From positions 1 to 64,000 of the forward strand of contig JASANE010017677.1 of assembly GCA_030248225.1 (NCBI GenBank): a stretch of 64,000 nt of DNA. Reading direction: 5' to 3'. The position numbers and the translations under genes are program-made. Origin of the DNA: Trileptium ribeirensis. Its lineage: Eukaryota > Nematoda > Enoplea > Enoplida > Thoracostomopsidae. The notes under the pieces are model-generated. The model was not told the origin of the DNA. It did no database searches and saw only the letters and a program-made list of their open reading frames with translations. This document shows positions 11,320 through 21,139 of this stretch, piece by piece (within the stretch, counting starts at the first letter, position 1; every line of letters begins with the position of its first letter).

Positions 11320-12280
11320 CGAGTAGATGGGCGCATTATTCTGTGAATCAGCAATACGGCCGCTGAGTGTGAAAGACACGCATTGTTATAGATTCGCGTT
11401 TTGCACTTTGCAGTTTCATGGATAGCGTAGAGCCCACGCCATGTATGTAATATTATTTGTGCTATTATGTAAAATACTGATGCACTAATTTTATAGCCGG
11501 AAGTTCACTAAATTGGTAATTTTACAAATCTCAAACTTATGCATCGACAACTTTACTAAATCAATTATCCCGCAAACACCGAGGATATTAAGATAGCTGG
11601 TTTTGTCCTGGTTGCGCTGGTTGTACTATTAATACAAAATGCTTCGCCTAATGCTTGGCCGAATGTGTTGATTGTAAAATCCAAGTATGCATATTGACTC
11701 AAAGCTCTTACGCTATATAAAACAAGCACCTGCCATACTACTCACTTAAAATATTGGCAAAATTTGGGTTTTCCATAATTATCTACGGCAAGACATAGCT
11801 GCGGTCATACCAAAAGGTCTTTTAAGTTGAAAATTTGGAGATCAAAATCCGAAAAGAATCTAAACAAAATCCTTTCAAAACTTAAACATAAGATCTTCTC
11901 TTTTTGGACGCGATAATGTAATAAGTCATAGAATACTCAGGTATTAAGTAGTTAAGTTAAACGATTTACCATACATAGTTATTGCCAAAACCGTCATTCT
12001 CAACAAACCTTATAAGACCTCGAAATAGAAACGCCATATTTTATCCAATAGTAAGCATACTGATCCACTGTTTTGGTTTCTCAATTCCCTGAAATTTTGC
12101 AAAGATGCATAAGCCAGGGTCTCGCTGGTTTTAACCAGGGTTGGATTTTGCCGACATAAAATGGGGCCACAACAGGATCAACCGACGGATTTGGAATAAA
12201 AAATATTTTAGAAATGCTTCAATGAATAGAACAAAACAGAAAAATGCAAATTCATAAAGTGGCGAGTAGTCGATGGTGCC
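11320..12280. other. AT-rich stretch, nothing recognised
   Basis: No gene, tandem repeat or clear terminal repeat was identified. If the retroelement that follows once had a 5' LTR and leader, they should lie here, but no matching copy was found after 16.45 kb. Confidence 0.4.
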
Positions 12281-13567
12281 ATGCGGGACATGCGATGGGT
12301 AGCGATAGATGGAACTTTAGCGCTAACCTACAAAGGAGACGCAATAACTGTAAATTGCGATGGGGTGGAAATCCGGTTATCTGATCAAGGAATTCATTCA
12401 AAGTGTTGTCTCGAAAGCAAGTAAAGCGCTAGTTTCGAAGCAAATAGATTGGTCAAGATGTTAGCAAAACAGTCAAGTTATCGTTATCGTAGACATCCCC
12501 GACAGTCTACCGATGCATCGATGGTTATCGTAACCGCTGAACTTTTAGCCGCTGGCTTACAAGCACTTGAAATACATACCTCTCGCTCGGCATCATTTGT
12601 TTATAATCATGCTATGGTATCCATTTGTAATGTGCTGCGTCAAATGAGTCAGATTATACAGGCGTTCACTGTGGCGAATCCAACGTTGGCAACGAGGAAA
12701 TGTTTGGTCATTCAGATTTGATAGCGTCTGCCGCAGGCGATTTCATCGAAGTATGGCCCTGTTATGAATTAGCTGATGAAGACTTTCACTTGTTGCCGAT
12801 GAATACAACGTGTACTGTGGGACTGCCAATATCTTTTCGCGTAGGAAACGAAAACAAGACAGGATATTTCGACACTCAGACAAACGTAATTACGCAATAT
12901 ACAGTAGAAAAGAACTGTAGTAGGGATAACGAAATTCCCATAACTTTGCGCAAATGATCATATTCTTATAAAATAACAGGTACTTTACAACCGATAAGTA
13001 CTTACAATGTTTTGGACATGTACAATTTTCTAACAATACACAACGCAACCAAAATGCCGGACATTATTTTTCGTCCCATCGTGATGTATAGTATGGATGA
13101 ACTGCGAAGCCATGTTACGATGAAAGATGTACTCCAGGTGTATCATCAGCAAATGAAAACAATTAGTAGTTTGGGTATTCCGATGGAAACATAGATCAAT
13201 AACTGAAGAAGCAGCTACAAAAACGGCATCAGCCATAGTTCGAACAGGATTGTTCAGTTTTCTGTTGGGATTTCGTGTCGATTTTAGGCAATTGTGGATC
13301 TTTGCCTTCTGCTTATGGATGACTGCAGGTGTTCCTTGGAAATTATTGCGTTGTGTGCAGCATAATAGCATTTTGGCGTCGCTGCCGATTGGCGATAGCG
13401 AGCGTTCATTTCCGTTGGCGTGATACTGGTGTAAAAATTCGAGGACCTACGGTGCCACTCCGATTGAGGAAGGTGAACGAGTGATAATGTCACCACTTAC
13501 GATGGAGGTGTCACAATTCAATTCAGCAGAAGCAGAACAGGGTAGTTTTGTTCAAGATGAGCAATAG
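12281..13567 (+). pseudogene. Envelope-like glycoprotein, decayed
   Basis: Successive open segments (12281-12423, 12449-12721, 12700-12957, 13012-13194, 13197-13433 and a tail to 13567) fall in different frames, so several frameshifts and stops have broken the gene. Visible traits are repeated cysteines, N-x-T/S sites (NTT, NKT), a segment beginning GDFIEVWPCYE followed by NTTCTVGLP and GYFDTQT, and, near the end, a hydrophobic stretch (FSFLLGFRVDFRQLWIFAFC) followed by a polar tail. This is the layout of a type I membrane glycoprotein and resembles envelope proteins captured by invertebrate LTR retroelements; the exact class is inference. It lies directly upstream of the protease rather than after pol, which is unusual. 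No replacement or joined protein is given. It is not expected to be functional. Confidence 0.5.
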
Positions 13568-13573
13568 CGGTCA

Positions 13574-13740
13574 CGAAATTTTAAACTTTATCGGTTAAAT
13601 TCTATAAACATACCCCAAACTGATTCAGGAACCATTGAAATAAGAGTAAACGGCAAACCAATTCAGGTACTCTTGGATATTGGTGCTCAAATGTCACTTA
13701 TGTGTCGTGTAATCAATGAAACTAGACGGTGATGGTGTTA
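13574..13740 (+). pseudogene. Retroelement aspartic protease remnant
   Basis: The frame reads GTIEIRVNGKPIQVLLDIGAQMSL in overlapping parts, where VLLDIGA corresponds to the D-T/S-G active site of retropepsins. The Thr/Ser is replaced by Ile, which should inactivate the enzyme. A frameshift follows within 30 bases. The protease flap and all of the usual linker up to the reverse transcriptase are missing, so an internal deletion joins the protease core nearly directly to mid-RT sequence at 13790. It belongs to the same pol as the next three entries. Confidence 0.7.
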
Positions 13741-13789
13741 CACGACGAGGTAGTTACCCGATGAAACGAATATATGACGTCATGGGCTC

Positions 13790-14384
13790 GTTGAATTAAG
13801 CTAAATTATTTTGTACACTGGATATGAAAAGTGGTTAGCACCAAATTCCTATGGATCCGAACAGCCAGGGCATGGCAACATTTACAACTTACGATGGTTT
13901 GTACGCAGGTCGTAAGTTACCAGTTGCACTGACAAATGCTGCAGCAACATTTCAGTGTCTAATGGAAAGTGTACTTGCTGGTCTGGACTGGAAGATTTGC
14001 CTTGTGTATTTGGACGATATCCTCGTAATATGATCAACGCCAGAGGAATTGTTATAACGGTTACGCATCGTATATGACAGGTTGCGAGTAGCAGATCTTA
14101 AATTGACGTTGAAGAAGTGCCAGTTTGGACAAACCCATGTTCCGTTCCTGGGACATATAATGTCGAGCGACGGATATTTTATTGAGTGCACAAAGGTTGA
14201 AAAGATTCAGAACTGGACAGTACCGAAGAACGGTAAAGAAATACAACGTTTTATGGGCTTAGCGTCCTATTACAGACAATTTATATGGTGTTTCTCGAGG
14301 AAGCAGCACCCCTACACGCATTGTAAGCTAAGTCAACAAAGTTTAGCTGGACTCAGGAGTGCCAGAAGGCGTTCGATGAGCTAA
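13790..14384 (+). pseudogene. Ty3/Gypsy-type reverse transcriptase, decayed
   Basis: LDMKSG, a stop, then HQIPMD corresponds to the LDLKSGYHQI motif with the Tyr codon changed to TAG. It is followed by TFTTYDGLY, LPVALTNAAATFQCLM and CLVYLDDIL, the Y-x-D-D catalytic motif, around 14015. The thumb region reads LKKCQFGQTHVPFLGHIMS and ends with MGLASYYRQFI. These features are diagnostic of the Ty3/Gypsy superfamily. The amino-terminal part of RT is deleted and at least three stops or frame changes occur, so the copy is dead. Confidence 0.9.
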
Positions 14385-14389
14385 AATGA

Positions 14390-14820
14390 CGACTGTCAAG
14401 TAAACCGCTGTTGGGATTTCCTGACTTTTCCAAACCGTTTGTGCTTCAAACCGACGCCATTGATTTTGCGATTGAAGCTGTGTTGAGCCAGTTGGATGAT
14501 AATAACGAAGATAATCGTCTGTCATATGCAAGCCGTATGCTAAGCAAAGCGGAAATACGTTATTCATTAATCGAACGTGAAACTTTGGCAGTCGTGTGGG
14601 CAATACGTTACTACCAGCCATATCTTTGTGGTCGACCGTTTTCGGTAGTTACAGTTCATCAACCGTTAAAGTGGTTATTAACAGTGAAAGATCCTTATGG
14701 TCGCTTGTGTCGATGGAGCTTGATCTTACAAGCTTATGACGTGGCTATAATCCATAAATCGGGCAAACAAGACAAAAATTCAGACGTGTTATCGCGACTT
14801 CCTGAAATTCACGATGCTCC
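14390..14820 (+). pseudogene. Retroelement RNase H domain
   Basis: Begins KPLLGFPDFSKPFVLQTDAI, the usual tether and first catalytic Asp (QTDA). It continues with ALAVVWAIRYYQPYLCG-like residues containing the second acidic position (ERETLAVVWA) and VVTVHQPLKWLL, where the expected T-D-H is V-H. It ends with YGRLCRWSLILQAYD and SDVLSRLP. The frame is open from 14411 to 15046. The change at the third acidic position suggests loss of activity. Family and order match Gypsy-type pol. Confidence 0.85.
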
Positions 14821-15059
14821 CAGGATTGGCGACAATGAAATTTGCCAGTCATGTAAAGAAATTGTAAAGCAAGCTAATTTGAGCGAAGATATTGTTACAG
14901 TAATTACCGATTTGATACCATATGGAGATGAAGGAAGCGATCAAGTAGAAATGTGGATTAAAGAGCAGAAAGACGCTAACACAATATCGAGCTGCTATTA
15001 CAGCTATAATCTGGTACTGAGCCAAGCGACAGCGCTAAGAGCATAAGGAATGGACTTCT

Positions 15060-16451
15060 GTGCGTCAAAAGCCCTGTTCGCGGACAATTGCAATGTTATA
15101 CTCCAACAAAATTACGTGAACAAGTCATGAATGCTAGTCATGATCATCTTTTTGGTGGCCATCTGGGAGTGCGCAAAACATTTCGAAAGGTTTCTGAGCG
15201 TTATTATTGGTCAACGCTGTATACATATATAAAGAAATGGTGTGCAAGTTGTGAGGCATGTGCCACGCGAAATAATCCACAAAATGGATAAAACCAAAAC
15301 TTAATCCGAAAGCAGTTGTATCACCGTGGTACCAAGTGGCTTGTGACATAGTAGAGCCTTTGTCATGTACAAAATCTGGCAATAAATACGTGGTGGTACT
15401 AATAGACTATTTTACGGAATGGGTGGAATGTTTTTCCACATCGGACACAAAATCCACAACTATCGCTAAGATATTTGTTGAACAATTTGTATGTCGATTC
15501 GGCGTGCCTGCACGATTTCTGACTGACTTGGGTCCGAATTTAGTGTCGGAACTAATGATGAACGTCTGTAATTTGTCGGGAGCCAAGAAGCTAAATACCA
15601 CGGCTTACCATCCGGGATGCGACGGCATGGTAGGGCGATTTAATCGAACGATGGAAACGATGGTTAGTCTGTATGTCAATGCAAATCAAGATAATTGGGA
15701 CGAAATTTTATGATATGTTTGTTTTGCGTACAGAAGATGTGTTCATGAGTCAACTGGAGAAGTACCGTTCTACTTAAACTTTGGTCGACATCCGGTTCTA
15801 CCTCTGCACCTGGTGGTAAGGGATAACGTTGGTAACGTGTGTGATTATATTTCTGATCTAAGTTTCAAGATGACAACAGCATGAAAAACTGCACGAACTT
15901 GTATCGCCAAATCGCAATCCGCACAGAAGAAGCAGCATAATAAAAATGTGTTTGTTACCATTATTGGAAGGCGACCGGGTATATCTTTGCATGCCAGTAG
16001 TTCAAGGAAAGCCTAAAAAAACTAGCAGGCATTGGAGGGGTTCGCACAGAGTAATCAAAATTACTGACGATGGAACCGGTGCTTTCATTGAGCCTGTAAA
16101 AAAATTACACGCAGCGTAGTAAAGCGTGTCAACGTAAGACACCTTAAGCGGGACCCTCCAGCAGCAATCGTAGACGAATCGCTAGACGATTTAGAGGAAA
16201 ATGATTCGTGCTCTAACGATGCACCACTGTGGAACTACCAAAATGGTTATAGCAAGGTCAACTGTCCTGATAAAAATTGTGAGTCCAAAACAACCAATAC
16301 ACGTGAGTACGATACGTCGGAATACACTGTGAAAGGTCTGGTAACAAAGCAGCCCAAAAAAAGACGAGGATTCCGTTGATACCAACTAGTCAAATAAATG
16401 GTGGGCGATATAGATATAACTTACGTTCCAGAACTAAATTTAGTAAATGCT
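15060..16451 (+). pseudogene. Retroelement integrase and pol C-terminus, decayed
   Basis: An H-H-C-C zinc domain (HDHLFGGHLG...CASCEAC) is at about 15130-15265. The catalytic core starts at ACDIVEPL (first Asp), contains TDLGPNLVS (second Asp) and DGMVGRFNRTM, where the third catalytic residue, normally Glu in V-E-R-F, is Gly. After a frame change near 15715 a GPY/F-like segment is visible (GDRVYLC, HWRGSHRV), then RVNVRHLKRDPP. The protein ends in RYNLRSRTKFSKC before TAA, the Y-N-L-R-S-R ending common in Gypsy pol. Several stops plus the active-site change make it inactive. Confidence 0.85.
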
Positions 16452-16787
16452 AACATTTCAATAGTAAAATTGAAACGTCCGTTATGTATCTTATTGCATT
16501 AAATCGTAACAAACCAAAATACATAATATATAAATTGAGTTCGGGTAATGGCATTTTTCGCAAAGTTTAATGTAAATTCAGTCCTCAGGTGTTATCTATA
16601 TAAGTTTATCAATAGTTACGCTCCTTTAGTGACAATGTAAGAATGCAAGAATCAAATATTGGTAAACAGCTAAATATACATTATATATTTCAGCTATAGT
16701 GATAGCGTTGTTGGTAATAATCATCAGTAATAAACAATATATTAAATTCAACTCAATTAATAATTATCATTTTGGAACGATATCTAG
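16452..16787. other. Non-coding stretch after pol
   Basis: AT-rich, no ORF. This is where a 3' LTR would be expected, but no matching 5' copy was recognised, so no LTR is called. Confidence 0.35.
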
Positions 16788-18441
16788 ATATATTGCTGTG
16801 GCGTTGCAATCTTTGCGGATATTGGTGAAGAACCGACGATAGAACTAGTGGACGACAGCTTTGTGAGCGGCACAATCATTACGCTTCACCTAGGCTGTCT
16901 TGCTAAATATAAATGATGGGACGGCGGCTATGATATAGAAAAGCGTGTTTTATCAGGTGATACCGGCATCAAATTAAAAATCATCGCAATCAGCAAATTA
17001 TGCGGTACATTTAAAACTAAACGTGGTAACGCGAGGGTTTCGTCAAGTATTGTGCAAGCCGATAAGTTAAAGAAAATACCCAAGTTATGCGGCGTTTACG
17101 TTATAAAGAACCCCCCATGTGAAAGTTTTGTCTCCCAATGGTTTAGACCACACCATCTTATGGTATACGGTATATACCTACACTATATAATTCAACAGAT
17201 GGTGTACCAGACACCATCAACTTAATTGTAGTGGCTAAATCTACCTATTGTTTATTACTGACGGTGTCAAGGACACTATCCAAAAACACATTACATAAGG
17301 CGTGTAAATAACAGCATGGTGTAGCTAACACCATATAAATTTTATGGTGTGGTCTGCACCATGCTATGATCGCACTACACCTATGTATACTATCTGAAAA
17401 TACAATCACAAACACCATAGTGTCAAAGACACCATATATTTGATGGTGGCAGAGACACTGAGGGTGGACAAAACTTTCACATGGGTGGTCCTTTATAACG
17501 TAAACGATGCATTAGACGACAAGTCTGGTGTGGACAAACATTCTCACAGAAGCATAACAACATCTACGTTGCCGGAGGTTGACAATAAACGGTTCACTAA
17601 ATCCTAAGCTTACCAAAAATAGTATCCAGATTTTAATAGGAAATGGTCGACTGGGTCTATTAGACCACCAAAGCGATTACACAACAATAACAGGGAACAG
17701 TACGACTCTAATAGCAATTTTCATGTTCCTGTTATAGATGGAAGTGCCAGAAACTGTCGCTCGGAAGACCACGTTAAAGTTAGTGTTACTGAAGGTCATC
17801 CAACAATGGTCGCTTCGCAAAAACAGACACCATTAGCTCATCCCAAAGTGGTGGATACGAATAAATTAGGTATTAAGGGCAAAGGTCTAGTTAAAGACCC
17901 ATACGTTACATCATTCGATAACCCTCTTATAGACAAACGAGCGGAAAAACTTGTATATCCACGTTTGGGAAGCTAAAAACATCTGTTGCTGCCGTTACCA
18001 GCATTTGCTTCTGAGCATAGCATCAATAAGAAAAGCAATACCATCGTACCGGTAGCGTCCCGATGCCGCACGAATGGAGACGGAACAACCTGTACGAAGG
18101 AAAATGGTTACATTGATCGAATAGCAGCAAATAAAGATAATTCACCTACTAGCAACACGCTTACGTCGGGTAAATTACAACTTCCGCAGCACAATCAAGC
18201 TTTCAGTGGGATGTCGGTTACTATAGCGGGCGACGTCAATATGTGGGTTACGATACCTAATGATAACTACAGCGCGACTAGCTCGAATGGAGGCGAATAT
18301 GTGGAAGACGATACGGCATCGGATAACGGAGTGCCTAAACGGAAACGCAAGAAAAGGAAAGGATCAGGTGCTCGTAAGAAGCATTCAAAAAGATACTGGG
18401 GCAACCATAAAAACATCAAAATTAACACAGATGCAATCTAA
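16788..18441 (+). pseudogene. Unidentified hydrophilic protein with basic tail, split by a MITE
   Basis: An ORF-like stretch begins at about 16788 and runs with one stop (near 16912) to the MITE at 17088. The frame resumes at 17515: taking out the element and one TTA target copy leaves IPKL followed by DDKSGVD in one frame. After a frame change near 17604 it continues to 18441 with one stop at about 17974. The second half is rich in Ser, Asn, Thr and Asp, and ends with KRKRKKRKGSGARKKHSKR, a nuclear-localisation or nucleic-acid-binding type tail. No family was recognised. It lies after the Gypsy pol and could be part of that element, of a second element, or of a host gene. Confidence 0.5.
17088..17511. 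mobile_element. PIF/Harbinger-type MITE 1 with internal hairpin array
   Basis: A 424-bp element has inverted ends (TGCGGCGTTTACGTTATAAAG at left; its diverged complement ends in ATAACGTAAACGATGCA at right). Inner inverted sequence GTGAAAGTTTTGTC / GACAAAACTTTCAC extends the terminal repeat to about 50 bp. TTA flanks both sides (17085-17087 and 17512-17514), the T-W-A three-base target duplication typical of PIF/Harbinger. It has no ORF. Inside are hairpins of the form ATGGTGT-N5-ACACCAT at 17198, 17316 and 17417, a shorter-armed one at 17344 and a weaker one at 17260. Confidence 0.85.
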
Positions 18442-19240
18442 TGCTTGTTTATCACATGCCAAAGGTCGTCCACATACCGCTTGAAACAATGCTTCAAATT
18501 GTTGAACAAGGTTGTAAACACCTGCTGAAGCTACATACGTTCAGGTCATGACATCATAAAATATTAGTATCCAATATCCTGCAACTATATACGATTATGC
18601 CCTCAATATATTTATATCGTATTGCAACTACATCTTAACGCTATAATAATGATCATACTAGCAATACCAATAACGCTTCAAACAAAAATAATTAAATGTT
18701 TTCTTCATGATAAGAATTGTCGCTTGTGAAACGATGGAAACGTATATGTAAAGGAGCATTTCGTAAATGCTTAAAACAATTAGTCGCTACATTCTGCCGT
18801 ATTTTTGTCGCCCTATCCATATAAACAATTGTCCAAATTCACAGTTCTAAATTTCATTTGTTGTTTGAATATTTTATACGCAATGTTTTGTTTCGTCGAT
18901 AAATCGGGTGCTCCACCGGGCTATATCAGTTTCTTCTGGCTTTTTGTTTATTATCGCATAGAGACCATGCTACTCCCCATGCCGAGCCATGTAGCGTAGT
19001 TGTTTCAGGTAATTTAGCTGAAACTTTTGCTGAGTTTGTGTTATGGCTACGTTTTGTTTTAAGAAGCAGATTCTTATGTTTTATAGTAATTTTGATTTGG
19101 AGCTAGTCAAAATGTATCTTGACATTTAGATAATAGCTGGCATTTATGACTAAACTTTTATAAAAATTGAGTTTTCTTGCTGTAGCGGACTCATTCTTCA
19201 GTTGCATTGGTTGTGACATAAAGCTATTGGTTTTAACATA
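18442..19240 (+). other. Stretch with weak hydrophobic coding signal
   Basis: Open segments such as 18725-18830 (basic, KRWKRICKGAFRKC) and 18805-18999 (hydrophobic, FTVLNFICCLNILYAMFCF and ISFFWLFVYY) hint at a decayed membrane protein downstream of the basic ORF. Frames are short and interrupted and no family was recognised. Confidence 0.25.
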
Positions 19241-19244
19241 GTTT

Positions 19245-19680
19245 TGCAGGCTTGCGAACGGCAAAATCTTCGTTGTCGTTTGCAACGCTAGGAGGATTAG
19301 GTCAGCAATACAGTTTAAATGTACGACTGTATTGCGATGCGAACGTTCCCTTAGCTTGATTGTTTGTGTCAGCCAACTCCAGTTGTCGCAAAGCTGGTTA
19401 GCGCGAACGGTATTATATCGTTTGCGATAGGTAAGAGCTAACGGGACAATAGTTTGAGTCTTAGGATACAGTGCGAACGTTGGCATAAACGTTTGCGTCC
19501 GAGGCAGTTGACCCAAGCTCGGCATAGGCTAAAGTGAAACTGTGCGCTGGGAGTTGCTAGTTGTATCAAGCTACTACGAACGGACGCTTGTAGTTTCCGT
19601 TTGCGTGTAGCCTTCACTGAAGAACGACAACGCTTAGACGTTTGTGTGCGAACGGCCTGTACTGTCGTTTGTTTCGCTGG
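19245..19680 (+). repeat. Array of imperfect hairpins, GCGAACG / CGTTTGC arms
   Basis: At least five pairs of short inverted arms share one core: 19252-19285, 19403-19425, 19473-19496, 19577-19605 and about 19649-19671. The left arm contains CGAACG and the right arm CGTTTG, with loops of 6 to 16 bases. In each pair the only mismatch is the same position, which would be a G-U wobble in RNA copied from the plus sense. A minus-strand ORF across this block is probably a by-product. Confidence 0.65.
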
Positions 19681-19741
19681 TTACACTGAGATCACAATCA
19701 CTGTCAGAAACACTCAGCTGAGAATCGTTACATATGTGTAC

Positions 19742-20075
19742 CATTCTTGATGCCTAAATACGCAATACATAACTGAAAATAGACACTATTCTGGAAATCT
19801 TGTTCAACGTCCCTAACCCCATTGAAAACCACTAGAAAAGGTATCGACTAGTCGTGATGATTGGAGATAATCAACTCGGAGTATTCAACGTGCCGAAAAA
19901 CATAATATACATCTTGCTAGATGGCCTGCACGCGACGCATAACCAAATAAATAAAAACAGACTACAATTCTGCAAATCAAGGTCATCGACAGTAAAACCC
20001 TTGAAACCCTTTCAAAAGGCATAATATGATCCAGTCGGACTCTAGATAACACGGCCGTATTTAGCAGATTTATAA
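19742..20075 (+). repeat. Long direct repeat, copy 1
   Basis: Runs from CATTCTTGATGCCTAAATAC through GGCCTGCACGCGACGCA to TATTTAGCAGA. It matches 20268-20283 plus 20805-21132 with roughly 90-95% identity by eye. Copy 1 lacks the MITE found in copy 2 and so shows the empty target site. No coding sequence was recognised. Confidence 0.9.
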
Positions 20076-20283
20076 CGCAAAACCCTCGCATGAATTCACA
20101 AACAGATTAATAACACAGCGAAATTTGAAAAATTGATTCCTACACAAAAATTACCCTGCCACATTCAGGCCCACAGAGGCCCAGGGAGATGTCGCACAAA
20201 AGGGATTGTTCGGCAAAGTTGTAGATTTCGATGATTATTGTCACCTTACTAAAACATATATATGTAACATTCTTGATGCCTAA

Positions 20284-20804
20284 TGCTGCGCTTACGTTAT
20301 AGGTTGCCAGCCAAGTGGGAGTTTTGTCCACGTACATCCTGTATAACACCGTTAACGATATAGTGCACAGAACACTAACGGTGTATTCTAAGTAGTTTTA
20401 TATGGTATTTCGGACACCATCAGCATTTATGTATGGTCCCATCATTGACACTGTAAACTTCTTGCTAGCAGTGATAAAAGTCCTTTGGCAAGATGCCTTG
20501 TTGTTTTTCCGCCGTATAGGAGTATATACAATGAGAGCTTTGTCCATGCGCTTCCTACGCAAAGCTTTAAACCGCATGGCTTATGGAATACAACGAATTA
20601 GCGTATTTATTTTCAAACTTGACTTACGTAATTTTCCCGCCTTGTTCAATTATAGGGTGTCAAGATAACTATAGTGTAATATTCATGGCGTCCATACTTA
20701 TGCTGAATAGTATAGCGTTCCGAATACCATGCACTACGGTATAGTCGTGATTACACAGTAACAAATCTTCCACATGGCAGGCGTTTTATAATGTAAACGC
20801 AGCA
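20284..20804. mobile_element. PIF/Harbinger-type MITE 2, same family
   Basis: A 521-bp element with ends TGCTGCGCTTACGTTATA and TATAATGTAAACGCAGCA, flanked by TAA on both sides (20281-20283, 20805-20807). Copy 1 of the surrounding direct repeat reads GATGCCTAAATACGC at the same place, confirming the empty site. Inner hairpins include ACACCGTTA/TAACGGTGT (20346-20384) and ATGGTAT-N5-ACACCAT (20402-20420), matching the hairpin type of MITE 1. The open frame 20402-20668 has no recognised motif. Confidence 0.9.
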
Positions 20805-21132
20805 TAAGCACGCAATACATAACCCAGTAACTGAAAACAGACAATATTCTGGAAATCGTGTTCAGCGACCATAAACCCATTGGAAACCCCTAGAAAAGGC
20901 ATGAACTAGTCGTGATGATTGGACATAATCAACTCGGAGTATTCAACATGCTGAAAAACATAATATACATCTTGCTAGATGGCCTGCACGCGACGCACAA
21001 CCAAATAAATGAAAACAGACTACAATTCTGCAAATCAAGTTCATTGACAGTAAAACCCTTGAAACCCTTTCAAAAGGTATAATATGATCCAGTCGGACTC
21101 TAGATAACACAACCGTATTTAGCAGACTTACA
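20805..21132 (+). repeat. Long direct repeat, copy 2 (right part)
   Basis: Same sequence as 19755-20075. Its left 16 bases are at 20268-20283, separated by MITE 2. The copies lie about 1.05 kb apart in direct orientation. Confidence 0.9.
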
Positions 21133-21139
21133 ATTCAAC

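Noticed and set aside
19103..19525. 140-codon minus-strand ORF
   Set aside because: Overlaps the hairpin array and shows no domain; the repeats explain the open frame.
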